Shown: positions 52,266 through 62,400, counted from the first letter of the stretch. The stretch: DNA of 64,000 nt from CAYLUN01 sp964386865 (GCA_964386865.1 CAYLUN010000024.1:1-64000), one strand, 5' to 3'. Program-made: numbers and translations. The notes: generated by a model not told the origin, from the letters alone.

Positions 52266-53555
52266 TCAAACGTGATGCGGATGCGTCCAGGGCGCGCGAT
52301 ACGGGCGCTTAAGCAGCGCGCCTGCGGCCGCGTTCGACACAATTGACTCCGACGCCACGTCCCAGACCACCTGCGACCCCGTCTCGTAGGCGATCATGGC
52401 CAGCTTGACGGCCCCGGTGGAGCGCAGGCCCTCTTCGATCGGACACCCCGGCTGGCTGCGCGTCCGCACGGCGTCCAGAAAATCCGCCATGTGAAGCCGC
52501 CCCGTGTCCGCGCTCACCTTGTTGGTCTGGCGTTCGGCACTCTTGCCCTTCGGGATCACCACCCAGCGGTCGTCGGTGACGAACACGGTCTCCTTCTCGC
52601 CGAAGAAGAACAGCCCGTTTGACACCTCCGGCGCGTACTCCTCGGCGCCCCACAGGCGATGGCGCCACGTGAGCGGGCACGCGGCAAAATCGAAGTGCGC
52701 CGTCAGCACGTCCGGCGTGGTGATTGCCCCTTTGAGCCCGTAAATCCCGCCGCACGCCGTCACGCTCTGCGGCGACGACGCGCCCAAAATCACGCGGGCC
52801 GCGTCGATCAGGTGGATGCCCCAGTCCACGAGGTGGCCGTGGCCGGTAGTCTTCTCCAGCCGCCAGTTCTTGTGCCCCACCTGGGGGCTGTACGGAATCA
52901 GCGGCGCCGGGCCGCACCACAGATCCCAGTCCAGCGACGCCGGCGGCTGCTGCGGCGCGGAGTCCTTGACGCCAGCGACGAAGTTGATGACCGCCTCTGC
53001 GCAGACGACGCGCCCGGCCTTGCCTTCCTGCAAGTAGGCGCGCACGGCTTGAAAGGCGGGGCTCTGCCGCCGCTGGAAGCCCACCTGCACGATGCGGCCG
53101 CTCGCCTTCACGGCCTCGGCCATCGCGCGGCACTCGCGGATGTCGTAGGCCAGGGGCTTCTCGCAGTAGGCGTCGAGGCCGCGCCCCACCGCCGCGATGA
53201 GCTGCAGCGCGTGCCACTGCGGCGGCGTCGCGATGATCACCGCCTCCAGGCCGGGCACCTTCAGCAGCTCCTCATACAGCTTGAACGTGTGAGGCCGGCT
53301 GCCCTGCCGCTTCTCGACCTTGTCCGCCGCCTCGCGCAGGTGCTCGCTGTCGACATCGCAGAGCGCCACAACCTCCACCCCGCCGACTTTGAACGCCGCC
53401 TCCACGTCCACGAGCCCGTACCAGCCACAACCGATCAGTCCCAGCTTGATCGGGCGGTCGGGCGCTTGCCCGCGCAGAACAGATGGAAACGAACTCAGCG
53501 CGCCGACGGCTGCGGCGCGCTGCACAAACTGACGACGCGTGGTTGCTTCGTTCAT
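52266..53555 (-). CDS. Tat-exported Gfo/Idh/MocA oxidoreductase
   Basis: A 429-residue NAD(P)-dependent sugar dehydrogenase-like protein. The N-terminus carries a twin-arginine signal (TTRRQFVQRAAAVGAL). The Rossmann motif is GLIGCGWYG (about 39-47), with CEKPLAYD holding the catalytic lysine and the C-terminal domain including DWGIHLIDAARVILG. PVC bacteria have many such exported oxidoreductases, presumably acting on periplasmic sugars or glycosides. It follows the CotH-type gene by 3 nt and precedes the kinase by 10 nt. Confidence 0.9.
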   Translation of the reverse strand: MNEATTRRQFVQRAAAVGALSSFPSVLRGQAPDRPIKLGLIGCGWYGLVDVEAAFKVGGVEVVALCDVDSEHLREAADKVEKRQGSRPHTFKLYEELLKVPGLEAVIIATPPQWHALQLIAAVGRGLDAYCEKPLAYDIRECRAMAEAVKASGRIVQVGFQRRQSPAFQAVRAYLQEGKAGRVVCAEAVINFVAGVKDSAPQQPPASLDWDLWCGPAPLIPYSPQVGHKNWRLEKTTGHGHLVDWGIHLIDAARVILGASSPQSVTACGGIYGLKGAITTPDVLTAHFDFAACPLTWRHRLWGAEEYAPEVSNGLFFFGEKETVFVTDDRWVVIPKGKSAERQTNKVSADTGRLHMADFLDAVRTRSQPGCPIEEGLRSTGAVKLAMIAYETGSQVVWDVASESIVSNAAAGALLKRPYRAPWTHPHHV

Positions 53556-53558
53556 GAT

Positions 53559-56500
53559 TCACTGCCCTCCATAAGTTATGCGTAACCGGTAGAACTGGGC
53601 GGGCAGAGCCGCCGCGTTCGGATCGCGCAACGAGGCCGACTCCCGTTCGGCGTCGAGCGGCGCCGCCTCCAGCACCGCTCCGCCGACAACCGCCCACGGC
53701 CCGGCCACGAGGTCGCCCGCCGCCAGCAGCGCATAGGCGATATCGATGGCATGGGCCGGACGCCGGAACAGCAGCGCCGCGTGGCGCTGAGACGCGACGG
53801 TCATCCACGCGAAATCGACCGGATACGCGTCGCTGACCCACGGGTCGCCGCCCAGCGCGTACTCGGCCCAGTTGACGCGGCCGTCGACATCCGGATCCGC
53901 GTACAGCCCGGAAACCAGCGGGTTCCCGCGCTCGACCTCCGTAAAATGGAAGTTGTCCCACCCGTAGTAGGCCTGCGCAAGAGACGCGTCGGCCGCTCCC
54001 GGCGAGCCGTTGGTTGAGCCGCTGAGCCCCCAGTTTACGGCGTTTCCGAAGGCGTTATGCGCCGTGTTCGTGTCGCGCAAGACCAACGACCGGCCCGAGC
54101 CGTCCGACGCCGGATACCACCCGTCCTTGTACTCGAAATCGAGGATGTTCTCGCCGCTGATGTCTGTCAGTTCCAGTCGCTCGCCGCTGTTATCGAGCGT
54201 GCCTTCGTAAGGCCCGAACACCGGCACCCCGGCCGACGGATAGCGCAGGAGAAACGCGGCCGTATTCTTCGCGAGAATCAGCCGGCCGCCGGCGGCCAGA
54301 CTCGATGTCGGAAACGTGTAGTCGAGCCCCTGCGAGAAGTGCGCGCCCGTCAGCGCCAGCGCGTTCGTGCCCGTGTTCATGAACTCGATGTACTCGAAAT
54401 CGTCCTCCTGCACCCCCACACGCGCGGCCGCCTCAGCCGGGGTCGGATCCGCCGGGTGGTACTGGATCTCGGTGATGCGCAACGACCGCTGCGCCGGCAG
54501 AGGAGAGCCCGCGTACGTGTAAGTCGAGATCAGCTGATCCGTGTCGTCGTAGACGCTCAGCGTGCCGCCGCGCGCCGAGAGCTGGCCCTCGTAGTTGCCC
54601 TGCACGAACCGGCGCTGCCCGCCGGTCGGCCCGCTCGCCCGCGACCGGAAGGCGTAGGCGTCCTTGACCAGATGAAGCAGGCCGATGTAGTTGGTCGAGG
54701 CCAGGCCCGAGCCCGCCGGAATGACTGTGCCCCCCTTGAACGTATGCGAAATCTCGCCCCGGATCTTCCAGCCGGAGATGTCTACGGACAGCGGCGTCGT
54801 GTTGCGCAGGATCACGTACTCGTGCGCCTGCGTGCCGCTCGACGGCAGGCAGTCCACGGAGTCGATGGCCACCATGCCCGGCACGTTGGTCTGCGCCCCG
54901 TTCGGAATCTCCACGCTGTAAAACGTCGGCCGGCCAGCTCCTTTGTTGAACAGGAACGTGCGGCGCGGAGCGAAGTAGTTGGTGATGACGCGCTCAACCT
55001 CTTCGCGCGGCCGCCGCGCGACGAAATTCGTGTGGAACCCCCAGCGCGCGGCGTCAAGGTCGCCGTCCGTCCACGGCGAGGGGTCTGCCGGGTCTGGATC
55101 TACAGAAGCGGCAATCTCCCGCATGCGCGTCTCAAAAACCCCGTTCGTGGTGCCCGGCTGCTGAAGCAGCGTGTCCATCAGGGTCCGCATGCGGCGCACG
55201 AACATCAGCCTCATCTCAGGCGACTCGTACACGAGCGAGTAGAGACGGTTGACCGCACCCTGATTGAGGGGGTTCGTGTAAATCAAGTCATCGTCGAAAT
55301 AGAATTCGGTGCCGTTCCAGTTGTGGCCCTGCGACAGGTCGACGTCCCAGATGATCGGCTGCCACTCGCGCGTCACATTGGTGTCGCGGTAGAGGTACAT
55401 GTTCTTGTGTCCGTGGTCGCCGTCGCTGTTCAGCTGGCGCGTGACCAGGTAGTTTACGGTCGCGGCGACATCCACATTGTCGTAGGCGTAGGTCTGCCGG
55501 TTGGTCAGCGCCTTTGTCGTAAAGAGCCCGTTCGTCAGCGCACGGAGGTCGCTGAAATCCTCGTACTCGCGCGTCTTCTTTTCGGCGTTGAGTATCGGGT
55601 TGGCCTCGTTGATGAAATTGGGGTCGTAGATTTTGTAGAACGCGCCCTCAGGATCGAGCTTGTTGCGCGCGAGCATGCGGTCGTCGCCGTCCTCCAGCAT
55701 ATCGAGCACGCCGTGGAAAACGCCGTTCAGATGCACGCGAACGGGGAGCGCGAAGTGGTCGGGCGTCCCCGTTTGTTTTCCCACCCAGTGGGAGAAGCTG
55801 TTGCGCGTCTTGGTCTTGTCCGCCCAGTTCGAGAGCAGGTTGATATCCTTGACGCGCTGCTCGCCAGCTTTCCACAAGAAGCGGTCGTCGCCCGTGAAAT
55901 CGAAATCGTAGCTCTTCTTCTGAAACCCGGCCGTGGACTGCCCGTGGATCTCGTGCCCGACGTTGTCGTAGAAATTGGACAGGTAGTAGCAGGAGCCGCG
56001 GAACACCAAGGCGGTCGGCCCGTTGGTCGGCGAGCCTTGAACGAACCACTCCAGCACCGGCAGCTGGCTCGTCGACATCGTCGGATCAGCGGCCACCGTG
56101 CCAAAGTACTGCGGCGAGTCGAGCGGATCGGCGTAGGCGGGCAGCTTCGTAACCGTGTTCGACACGTCCAGCGCCTCGAAGCGCCAGCGGAACATCTGCC
56201 CCGCCAGGACGTTGGTGGTCGGCAGGCTCGCCGCGTAAATCCCGTCGTTGGTCACCGCGTCCGGCCACACGCCGTTGTCCAGCATGGCGACGGCGGCCGA
56301 CTCCGCCCCGTACATGACGCGCGGGTACACGCGCACGGCCGACACGCTGTTCTTGGTCTTGGTCACGCGCACCGCGACCGTGAGCGGCGGGCTGGCGAGT
56401 GTGCCGAGCGGCCGGGGCACCGCAGGGTCTTCGGGCGCCGCGTCGGACAGCAGCGGCCCTGACGTGCCGGCGCCGTTCCACGCGCCGGGCGTGGGCGGGC

Positions 56501-57596
56501 TAAAGTATACGGGCGAGCTTTGCACCTCTGGCGCGAGCCCCACCACCTCCGGCAAGAGCAGGAAGTCCGAACTGTAGGTCGTCACGTTCAGGCCCTGAAT
56601 AGCCAACAGGTTGGTGCCCGCCGCAAGCAACCTGTTCGTGAACACAAACTCCGTCCAATTGTTGACGAACGCTTCGCTCACGGCCGAGTTAGCCGCCGTG
56701 TTGTAAGCCAGCACGTTCGTGCAATTGGCTCGCCCCACCTCGGAGCCGTTGACGAAGGCGACGAACCCGTCTTCGTATTTCATGCGCAGCTTGACCGACA
56801 CCGTGTTGGACGGGTCGGGCACATAGAACAGGCGCCGGAAGCAGAGCGAGGTGTTGATATTCTGAAGCTTGGACTGGCAGTTGCCGGAGGGCGTTGTTCC
56901 TATCCACGGGTTCAGCCAGCCGGTCGTCGCATAGCCGATGCCGGTCGCGCCATTCGTCCACGCCGAGTCGTTGAAGGCGGGGCTCACGTTCCAGCCATTG
57001 GTCTGGCCATGGCCCAAGTGACCCACGGCGTAGTTCGTGTTCGTGTAGACATTCTGCCCCTCGGCCGCCGTCAGCACACGGTACTTCCCTGCCTCTCCGG
57101 AAGCCACGAAGGTGGTCGCCGTCTGCGCGAACATCCGGCCGTATGACACGTCGGGGGGCAGCGCCGGAAACTTGGGCGCGAACCCGTCAGCCAAGACCGG
57201 CAGCCCGTTCGTAGGATTGGGCTTGTAGAGCCCGAGATACTCGCCGTCTTTCGACAGGCTGAAGCTCGTGTGCAGCGGCTCGGCCGGAAGCGCGCGATCC
57301 TTTCCCGAGGCCCACACGAGCAGCGTGCCTTTGGCCGGTATGGAGACGTTGGGGATGCGCCACTGCGTCACGTTGTTCGTCTTGTCGGTAAGCCACCAGC
57401 CGTCCAGGCTGACCGCACTCCCGCCGGAGTTGTACAGCTCGATCCAGTCCTGCCGGTCGCCGTCCTCGTCGGCGATTCCGCTCTCGTTATCGGCCAGAAA
57501 CTCGGAGATGACAACGGCTCCGCAAGCCGCCGCCGCTGGCAGGCAGACGGCGGCTAGAAGGCTTAGGAACTTGCAGTCTTGACCACCCACAACCAT
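53559..57596 (-). CDS. Large secreted lamin-tail/CotH-kinase protein
   Basis: A 1345-residue exported protein (ATG 57596, AAGAAGG upstream; LLAAVCLPAAAACGAV leader). An N-terminal lamin-tail domain (VVISEFLADN, DWIELYNSGGSAVSLDGWWL) is followed by galactose-binding-like and chitobiase-like segments, then a CotH kinase domain (KKSYDFDFTGDDRFLWKAGE, LPVRVHLNGVFHGVLDMLED, IIWDVDLSQGHNW), a second lamin-tail near residue 990 and a third near 1120 (FEYIEFMNTGTNALALTGAH), with a C-terminus AQFYRLRITYGGQ. CotH domains phosphorylate proteins in Bacillus coats. Target here unknown. Confidence 0.86.
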   Translation of the reverse strand: MVVGGQDCKFLSLLAAVCLPAAAACGAVVISEFLADNESGIADEDGDRQDWIELYNSGGSAVSLDGWWLTDKTNNVTQWRIPNVSIPAKGTLLVWASGKDRALPAEPLHTSFSLSKDGEYLGLYKPNPTNGLPVLADGFAPKFPALPPDVSYGRMFAQTATTFVASGEAGKYRVLTAAEGQNVYTNTNYAVGHLGHGQTNGWNVSPAFNDSAWTNGATGIGYATTGWLNPWIGTTPSGNCQSKLQNINTSLCFRRLFYVPDPSNTVSVKLRMKYEDGFVAFVNGSEVGRANCTNVLAYNTAANSAVSEAFVNNWTEFVFTNRLLAAGTNLLAIQGLNVTTYSSDFLLLPEVVGLAPEVQSSPVYFSPPTPGAWNGAGTSGPLLSDAAPEDPAVPRPLGTLASPPLTVAVRVTKTKNSVSAVRVYPRVMYGAESAAVAMLDNGVWPDAVTNDGIYAASLPTTNVLAGQMFRWRFEALDVSNTVTKLPAYADPLDSPQYFGTVAADPTMSTSQLPVLEWFVQGSPTNGPTALVFRGSCYYLSNFYDNVGHEIHGQSTAGFQKKSYDFDFTGDDRFLWKAGEQRVKDINLLSNWADKTKTRNSFSHWVGKQTGTPDHFALPVRVHLNGVFHGVLDMLEDGDDRMLARNKLDPEGAFYKIYDPNFINEANPILNAEKKTREYEDFSDLRALTNGLFTTKALTNRQTYAYDNVDVAATVNYLVTRQLNSDGDHGHKNMYLYRDTNVTREWQPIIWDVDLSQGHNWNGTEFYFDDDLIYTNPLNQGAVNRLYSLVYESPEMRLMFVRRMRTLMDTLLQQPGTTNGVFETRMREIAASVDPDPADPSPWTDGDLDAARWGFHTNFVARRPREEVERVITNYFAPRRTFLFNKGAGRPTFYSVEIPNGAQTNVPGMVAIDSVDCLPSSGTQAHEYVILRNTTPLSVDISGWKIRGEISHTFKGGTVIPAGSGLASTNYIGLLHLVKDAYAFRSRASGPTGGQRRFVQGNYEGQLSARGGTLSVYDDTDQLISTYTYAGSPLPAQRSLRITEIQYHPADPTPAEAAARVGVQEDDFEYIEFMNTGTNALALTGAHFSQGLDYTFPTSSLAAGGRLILAKNTAAFLLRYPSAGVPVFGPYEGTLDNSGERLELTDISGENILDFEYKDGWYPASDGSGRSLVLRDTNTAHNAFGNAVNWGLSGSTNGSPGAADASLAQAYYGWDNFHFTEVERGNPLVSGLYADPDVDGRVNWAEYALGGDPWVSDAYPVDFAWMTVASQRHAALLFRRPAHAIDIAYALLAAGDLVAGPWAVVGGAVLEAAPLDAERESASLRDPNAAALPAQFYRLRITYGGQ

Positions 57597-57618
57597 AGCC
57601 TTCTTAGTATAGAGGGGG

Positions 57619-58299
57619 TCACGGCGAAAGCAAGCCGGAAGCAGGCGGAAGTCCAAGCCCGTAGAAGGCGCGGGCGGCCTCGGCGAAATCATCAGGGACG
57701 ACGCCCGCGAGCCTGAGGCGCGTGCCCGAGGGCAACGCCAGGCCTATCCCCGTAGCCGTGAGCATGAGGCGCGGATGGCCGGCCCGCAGCTCCGGCGCCC
57801 CGTAGCGCGTGTCGCCCGCAATGGGATGGCCCAGGCTGTAGAGGTGGACTCGGAGCTGGTGCCGCCGCCCGGTCTCCGGGTGGAGCCGCACGAGCGAATA
57901 GGCGCGGACGCGCTCCACCGTCTCATAGCGCGTCACAGACGGCTTGCCTCGCGCGTCGTCCACGCCCATCCGCCCGGAGCCGAACTCGCGCAACGGGCGC
58001 TCGACGACGCCCGCCTCCTGCGCCAGCGCGCCGTGAACGACCGCCAGATAGGTCTTCTGCACCTCGCGCCGCTCGAACGCCAGGTTCAGAAACCGGTGCG
58101 CCTCGGCCGTGAGCGCGTACAGGATCACACCGCTGACCTCCTTGTCGAGGCGGTGCACGGGCAGGACGCTCCGGCCCAACTGATGACCCAGCCGCGCGCT
58201 GAGGCACGCCCCATCGCCGGAGCGCTCGGGAACAGCCGCCACGCCGCACGGCTTCAGCACCGCCACGCAGTCGTCGTCCCGATAGAGGATGGGGATCAT
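57619..58299 (-). CDS. RluA-family 23S/tRNA pseudouridine synthase
   Basis: A 226-residue RluA-type synthase with the catalytic aspartate in HRLDKEVSGV (D52), then KTYLAVVHG and the HPETGRRHQLRVHLYSLGHPI segment. No S4 domain, so it resembles RluA/TruC rather than RluD. It isomerises uridines in rRNA or tRNA. It lies 6 nt after lysA on the same strand; the pairing looks positional. Confidence 0.9.
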   Translation of the reverse strand: MIPILYRDDDCVAVLKPCGVAAVPERSGDGACLSARLGHQLGRSVLPVHRLDKEVSGVILYALTAEAHRFLNLAFERREVQKTYLAVVHGALAQEAGVVERPLREFGSGRMGVDDARGKPSVTRYETVERVRAYSLVRLHPETGRRHQLRVHLYSLGHPIAGDTRYGAPELRAGHPRLMLTATGIGLALPSGTRLRLAGVVPDDFAEAARAFYGLGLPPASGLLSP

Positions 58300-58305
58300 G
58301 GCCCG

Positions 58306-59571
58306 CTAGACAGGAAATGCCGCCAGCGCCCGGAAGTCGAGCGTGGCGAAGTAGTCTTCGACCGTCTCCGCGCGGCGGATCTGCACCACGCTGCCGTCCT
58401 CGCGCAGGAGCAGCTCGGCCGAGCGCAGCTTGCCGTTGTACTGGAAGCCCATGGCGTAGCCGTGCGCGCCCGCGTCGTGGATCACGACCAGGTCGCCGGG
58501 TGCGAGCTCCGGCAGCGCGCGGTCGATCGCGAACTTGTCGTTGTTCTCGCAGAGCGACCCCGTCACGTCGTACACCGTGCCGCACGCCTGCCCCGCCTTC
58601 GCGGGGACGGAGATGTGGTGGTACGCGCCGTAGAGCGCCGGACGCATCAGGTTCGCCATGCAGGCGTCGAGGCCCGCATAGGCCTTGTAGGTCTTCTTGA
58701 TGTGTCGCACGCGCGACACGAGGAAGCCGAACGGCCCGGTGACCATGCGCCCGCACTCCATGTAGAGCTTCAGCGGCGGGTGCCCGTTGCCGAGGATGCG
58801 CTTCTCGTACGCCTGGCGCACGCCCTCGCCCACCCGCTCCAGGTCGACCGCCACCTGCTCCGGGCGGTACGGGATGCCGATGCCGCCGCCCATGTTCACA
58901 AACTCGAAAGTGATGCCCAGCTCGCGCGACAGGTCCGCCACGAGGTCGAAGAGGATCTCCGCCGTGTCGATGAAATACTGCGGGTTCAGCTCGTTCGAGG
59001 CGACCATGGTGTGCAGACCGAAGCGCCGCACGCCCTTCTGCTTCAGCAGGCGGTAGCCCTCAAAGAGCTGCTCGCGCGTGAACCCGTACTTCGCCTGCTC
59101 GGGGTTGCCGATAATCGCGTTGCCGCCCTTCAGTGGGCCGGGGTTGTAGCGGAAGCAGACGAGGTCGGGCAAACCCGCGCACGCCTCGAGGAACGGGACG
59201 TGCGAGATGTCGTCGAGGTTGATGATCGCGCCCAGCGCCTTGGCCTTCACGAACTCGTCGGCCGGCGTGTCGTTCGACGTGAACATGATACCTTCGCCCG
59301 TCACTCCGATGCGCTCCGAGAGCAGCAGCTCCGGCAGCGAGCTGCAGTCCGTCCCGAAGCCCTCTTCCTTGAGGATCTTCATCAGGAAGGGGTTCGGGCA
59401 GGCCTTGACCGCGAAATACTCCCTGAAGCCGGGATTCCACGCGAACGCAGCCCTCAGGCGGCGCGCGTTGGCTCGGATGCCACTTTCGTGGTACAGGTGG
59501 AACGGCGTCGGATGGGTCTTTTCGATCTGCTCAAGCTGCGCGAGCGTGAAGGGCAGTGTCTTTTCTGGCAT
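58306..59571 (-). CDS. lysA: Diaminopimelate decarboxylase-type PLP enzyme
   Basis: A 421-residue fold-III PLP decarboxylase. ATG 59571 was chosen (GGAG upstream) because the preceding in-frame residues are low-complexity. PLP lysine K56 (EYFAVKACPNP), a glycine-rich phosphate site (NMGGGIGIPY), GSLCENNDKF with the catalytic cysteine and GAHGYAMGFQYNGKLRSAEL near the end match LysA. It converts meso-diaminopimelate to lysine. Related ornithine or carboxynorspermidine decarboxylases are less likely but not excluded. Confidence 0.88.
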   Translation of the reverse strand: MPEKTLPFTLAQLEQIEKTHPTPFHLYHESGIRANARRLRAAFAWNPGFREYFAVKACPNPFLMKILKEEGFGTDCSSLPELLLSERIGVTGEGIMFTSNDTPADEFVKAKALGAIINLDDISHVPFLEACAGLPDLVCFRYNPGPLKGGNAIIGNPEQAKYGFTREQLFEGYRLLKQKGVRRFGLHTMVASNELNPQYFIDTAEILFDLVADLSRELGITFEFVNMGGGIGIPYRPEQVAVDLERVGEGVRQAYEKRILGNGHPPLKLYMECGRMVTGPFGFLVSRVRHIKKTYKAYAGLDACMANLMRPALYGAYHHISVPAKAGQACGTVYDVTGSLCENNDKFAIDRALPELAPGDLVVIHDAGAHGYAMGFQYNGKLRSAELLLREDGSVVQIRRAETVEDYFATLDFRALAAFPV

Positions 59572-59656
59572 TTCCACAAACTCCAAAAGTTCAACAAGCG
59601 GCCCAGTATACCCGTTTCCGCATTTTCCTCGCAACCGGTTTCTTGAGCCAGCCGCC

Positions 59657-60607
59657 TCAATCCTCGACCACCACCGGCGTGCCGATCTCCACCATGTGCA
59701 GGAACTTGACCGCGTTCCAGTTCGCGAGCCGGAAGCACCCCTTGGACTCCGCCCGACCGATGTTCTCGGGGATCGGCGTCCCGTGCATGCCGTATCCTTG
59801 CAGCGAGAGGCCGATCCACGCCAGCCCAACCGGGTTGTTGGGCCCCGCCGGAATCACCAGTTTCGAGGTCTTGCCGCTGCCCGGGAAGAACAGCTGCGGG
59901 TCGAACAGATAGGTGGGGTTCGGCGCGACGTTCTTGACGGACAGCTCGCCCGCCGGCCGCCGCGACTTATCCCGCGCGATCGAGCAGGGAAACAGCGCGA
60001 CCAGCTTGCCCTCCCGGTCAAATACCGTGATCTCCATGCGGGCCAGCGCGATGCGGACAGAGCCCGCCTTCGGGGGCTTCGCCGCCGGGCAGTCCGGCAG
60101 CACCACCTCCGTGCCCGCCGGCGGATTCGGCCAGCCCGCGCCGGGGTTGAGCCGCTCGACCGCCCGCTGCGAGGTGTGGCCCTTCTCCGCCAGCATCTCC
60201 TGCAAGGTCACGTACTTCAGCGCCGGAAGCTTCGCGCGCTCGTACCAGTCGTCGGGGAACGGCCCCAGGCTGGCCACGTCGTTCGTCGTGACCGTGTACC
60301 GCGTCAGCACGTTCGTGTCGCCGCCCAGCGCCTCCAGCACCGACGCGTCCGGCACGCCCGTCGGCGGCAGCCCGCGCAGCGTCTGCCACGTCACCAGCGC
60401 GATCTCCGTGCGCGCCCCCCACATGCCGTCGACGCAGTTGCACGACAGGTTCTGCCGGTCCAGCAGCACCTGCAGCGCCAGCGTGTCCCGGTTGAAGCCC
60501 GCCCGGTAGCCCACGAAACGCCGCTCCGCCGCCGCCTGCGCGCCCGCGATGGACACATACAGCACAGCAGCAGCAGCCAGAATTGGAGAAAAAATCCTGT
60601 CGCTCAC
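59657..60607 (-). CDS. L,D-transpeptidase (YkuD) with LysM-like region
   Basis: A 316-residue exported enzyme (LAAAAVLYVSIAGAQAAAE leader). Residues 35-80 form a peptidoglycan-binding-1-like helical module (LQVLLDRQNLSCNCVDGMWG, TEIALVTWQTLRGL), residues about 100-170 a LysM-like segment (YVTLQEMLAEKGHTSQRAVE, LNPG), and the YkuD domain ends with HGTP (H275) and SKGCFR (C291), the catalytic His/Cys. It forms 3-3 crosslinks or anchors proteins to peptidoglycan. Confidence 0.92.
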   Translation of the reverse strand: MSDRIFSPILAAAAVLYVSIAGAQAAAERRFVGYRAGFNRDTLALQVLLDRQNLSCNCVDGMWGARTEIALVTWQTLRGLPPTGVPDASVLEALGGDTNVLTRYTVTTNDVASLGPFPDDWYERAKLPALKYVTLQEMLAEKGHTSQRAVERLNPGAGWPNPPAGTEVVLPDCPAAKPPKAGSVRIALARMEITVFDREGKLVALFPCSIARDKSRRPAGELSVKNVAPNPTYLFDPQLFFPGSGKTSKLVIPAGPNNPVGLAWIGLSLQGYGMHGTPIPENIGRAESKGCFRLANWNAVKFLHMVEIGTPVVVED

Positions 60608-60685
60608 ATCCGCACCCCCCTCTCTTCAACCTGCAAGGGCCAGACTATATCAATTTCAGACATTGGGCAACTTCCTTTCCGCCGG

Positions 60686-61318
60686 CTAGCGCAACCCAGC
60701 CAGTTTGTGCGTCTGCAGCGAAAGCAGCCATTTGCCGGACCGGCGGCCGCGGTTCAGCACGCCCAGCAGGCGGACGGTTTCTTCGATATTCGAGACGCCG
60801 CCGCGGTCGCAGGGCGTCAGGAAGTAGTGCGCGGCCTCGATGCGGTCGCGGATCTCGGCGCAGAACCCTCGCACGTCGCCGTCCACCACGACCCGCACCT
60901 CGTCCGCCCGGCGCACCATGCGCTCGTCGTCATAGAGGTCCGCATAGAGCGCCTTGGGCGAGACCGCCACGTAGTCGATGCGGCGCAGCCAATCAGCCGG
61001 CGGCGCCTGCACGCCGTTCGTCTCCACGGCGACCCAGTACCCCAAGTCCTTGAAGCGTACCAGCAGCGGCTCCAGCCCCGCCTGGATGAGCGGCTCGCCG
61101 CCCGTCAGGATCAGCGCCTTGGGCCGGAACGCCGTCACGCGAGCCACGACCGCCTCCTCGCCCAGCCGCTCGAACGTGCGCCACTCGGTGTCGCACCACG
61201 GGCACGCGAGGTTGCAGCGGCCGAAGCGCAGGAACACGGCCTCCTTGCCGGTGTTGTACCCCTCGCCCTGGACCGACTCGAAGACCTCGACGACCGGATA
61301 TGTGAGCGCGTCGTCCAT
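60686..61318 (-). CDS. queE: 7-carboxy-7-deazaguanine synthase
   Basis: A 210-residue radical-SAM enzyme. The cluster motif is C35-x3-C39-x2-C42 (CNLACPWCD), then the SAM-binding TGGEPLIQ and VETNG. QueE converts carboxy-tetrahydropterin to carboxy-deazaguanine. The gene lies 6 nt after queD in the order queF-queC-queD-queE. Family call is secure from the motif and neighbours. Confidence 0.96.
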   Translation of the reverse strand: MDDALTYPVVEVFESVQGEGYNTGKEAVFLRFGRCNLACPWCDTEWRTFERLGEEAVVARVTAFRPKALILTGGEPLIQAGLEPLLVRFKDLGYWVAVETNGVQAPPADWLRRIDYVAVSPKALYADLYDDERMVRRADEVRVVVDGDVRGFCAEIRDRIEAAHYFLTPCDRGGVSNIEETVRLLGVLNRGRRSGKWLLSLQTHKLAGLR

Positions 61319-61324
61319 GCGTCT

Positions 61325-61735
61325 TTACTCCCGGCGGAATTCCGCGCACGACTCGGGCGTCTCGTACACCTTCACCGACACCACATTCAGGCGTCCCAGC
61401 AGCTCGCGGAAAAAGTGGCTGGCCAGATTCTCGGCCGTGGTGCGGAACGGCAGCCCGACGCTCCGCATGCCGTGCTTGGTGATCACCTCCGCGATCTCGC
61501 GCTCGCTGGCGCTGGACTCGTGGTACATGAACGCGTGGTCGAACCGCTCCACGATCACCTCGCGCAGCACCTGCTTGAGGTCTTTGAAGTCGATCACCAT
61601 GTCGCTGCCGTCCGGCAGCTCCGCCACCTCGACCACGACGCGGTAGGTGTGCCCGTGCAGGTTCTTGCACTGCCCCGCGTGGTTGGTCAGCACGTGCGCG
61701 GCGTCGAACACACACTGCTTGGAAACGGTCAGCAT
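61325..61735 (-). CDS. queD: 6-carboxytetrahydropterin synthase
   Basis: A 136-residue protein. ATG 61735 follows AGGGGGG and overlaps the queC stop by 7 nt. Zinc histidines H14 (FDAAHVL), H27 and H29 (NLHGHTY), catalytic C23 (GQCKN) and the terminal E (YETPES) are present. It makes carboxytetrahydropterin from dihydroneopterin triphosphate in queuosine synthesis. The GTP cyclohydrolase that feeds it is not in the window. Confidence 0.96.
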   Translation of the reverse strand: MLTVSKQCVFDAAHVLTNHAGQCKNLHGHTYRVVVEVAELPDGSDMVIDFKDLKQVLREVIVERFDHAFMYHESSASEREIAEVITKHGMRSVGLPFRTTAENLASHFFRELLGRLNVVSVKVYETPESCAEFRRE

Positions 61736-62400
61736 AGCGCCCCCCTGTTCGCAAGATACTCTTCGTAGCCGCGCCGCCGCAGCACGCAGCTCGGGCACGT
61801 CCCGCAGCCGCAGCCCACGACGCCGTTGTAGCAGGTGAGCGTGTTCGCGGCGATGTAGTCGAGCGCCCCGAGCTGGTCCGCGAGCGCCCACGTCTGCGCC
61901 TTGGTCAGCGCCATCAGCGGCGTGAGGATGCGGAACTCGTAGGCCATGGCCAGGTTCAGCGTCGCGTTGCAGGACTTGATGAACACGTCGCGGCAGTCGG
62001 GATAGCCGCTGTAATCGGCCTCGCAGACGCCGGTCAGGATGTCCCGGATGCCCTGGCTCTTGGCGTAGATCGCGGCGATCAGCAGGAAGGCCATGTTGCG
62101 GCCGTCGACCACCGTGTTGGGGCACGCGGCCGAGGCGTCATGCGCGATCGCGAGCGACGGATCGAGCAGCGCGTTCGTGGTGAGCTGCCCGTACCAGTCC
62201 AAGCTCACGCAGCGGTGGTCGGTCACGCCGAAGTCCGCCGCGATCGTCTTGGCCACCTCCACCTCGCGCCCGTGCCGCTGGCCGTAATGGAAGGTGATGC
62301 AGCTCACGTTGCCCTTGCCGTAGTCGCGCGCGGCCAAAGCCAGACAGGTCGTGCTGTCCTGACCGCCCGAAAAAACCACCAGCGCGCGTTCGCTTTTCAT
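61729..62400 (-). CDS. queC: 7-cyano-7-deazaguanine synthase
   Basis: A 223-residue ATP-dependent enzyme with P-loop SGGQDST (11-17) and a zinc-binding cysteine cluster near the C-terminus (GCGCGTCPSC). It turns carboxy-deazaguanine into preQ0. It follows queF by 15 nt and overlaps queD. Confidence 0.97.
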   Translation of the reverse strand: MKSERALVVFSGGQDSTTCLALAARDYGKGNVSCITFHYGQRHGREVEVAKTIAADFGVTDHRCVSLDWYGQLTTNALLDPSLAIAHDASAACPNTVVDGRNMAFLLIAAIYAKSQGIRDILTGVCEADYSGYPDCRDVFIKSCNATLNLAMAYEFRILTPLMALTKAQTWALADQLGALDYIAANTLTCYNGVVGCGCGTCPSCVLRRRGYEEYLANRGALC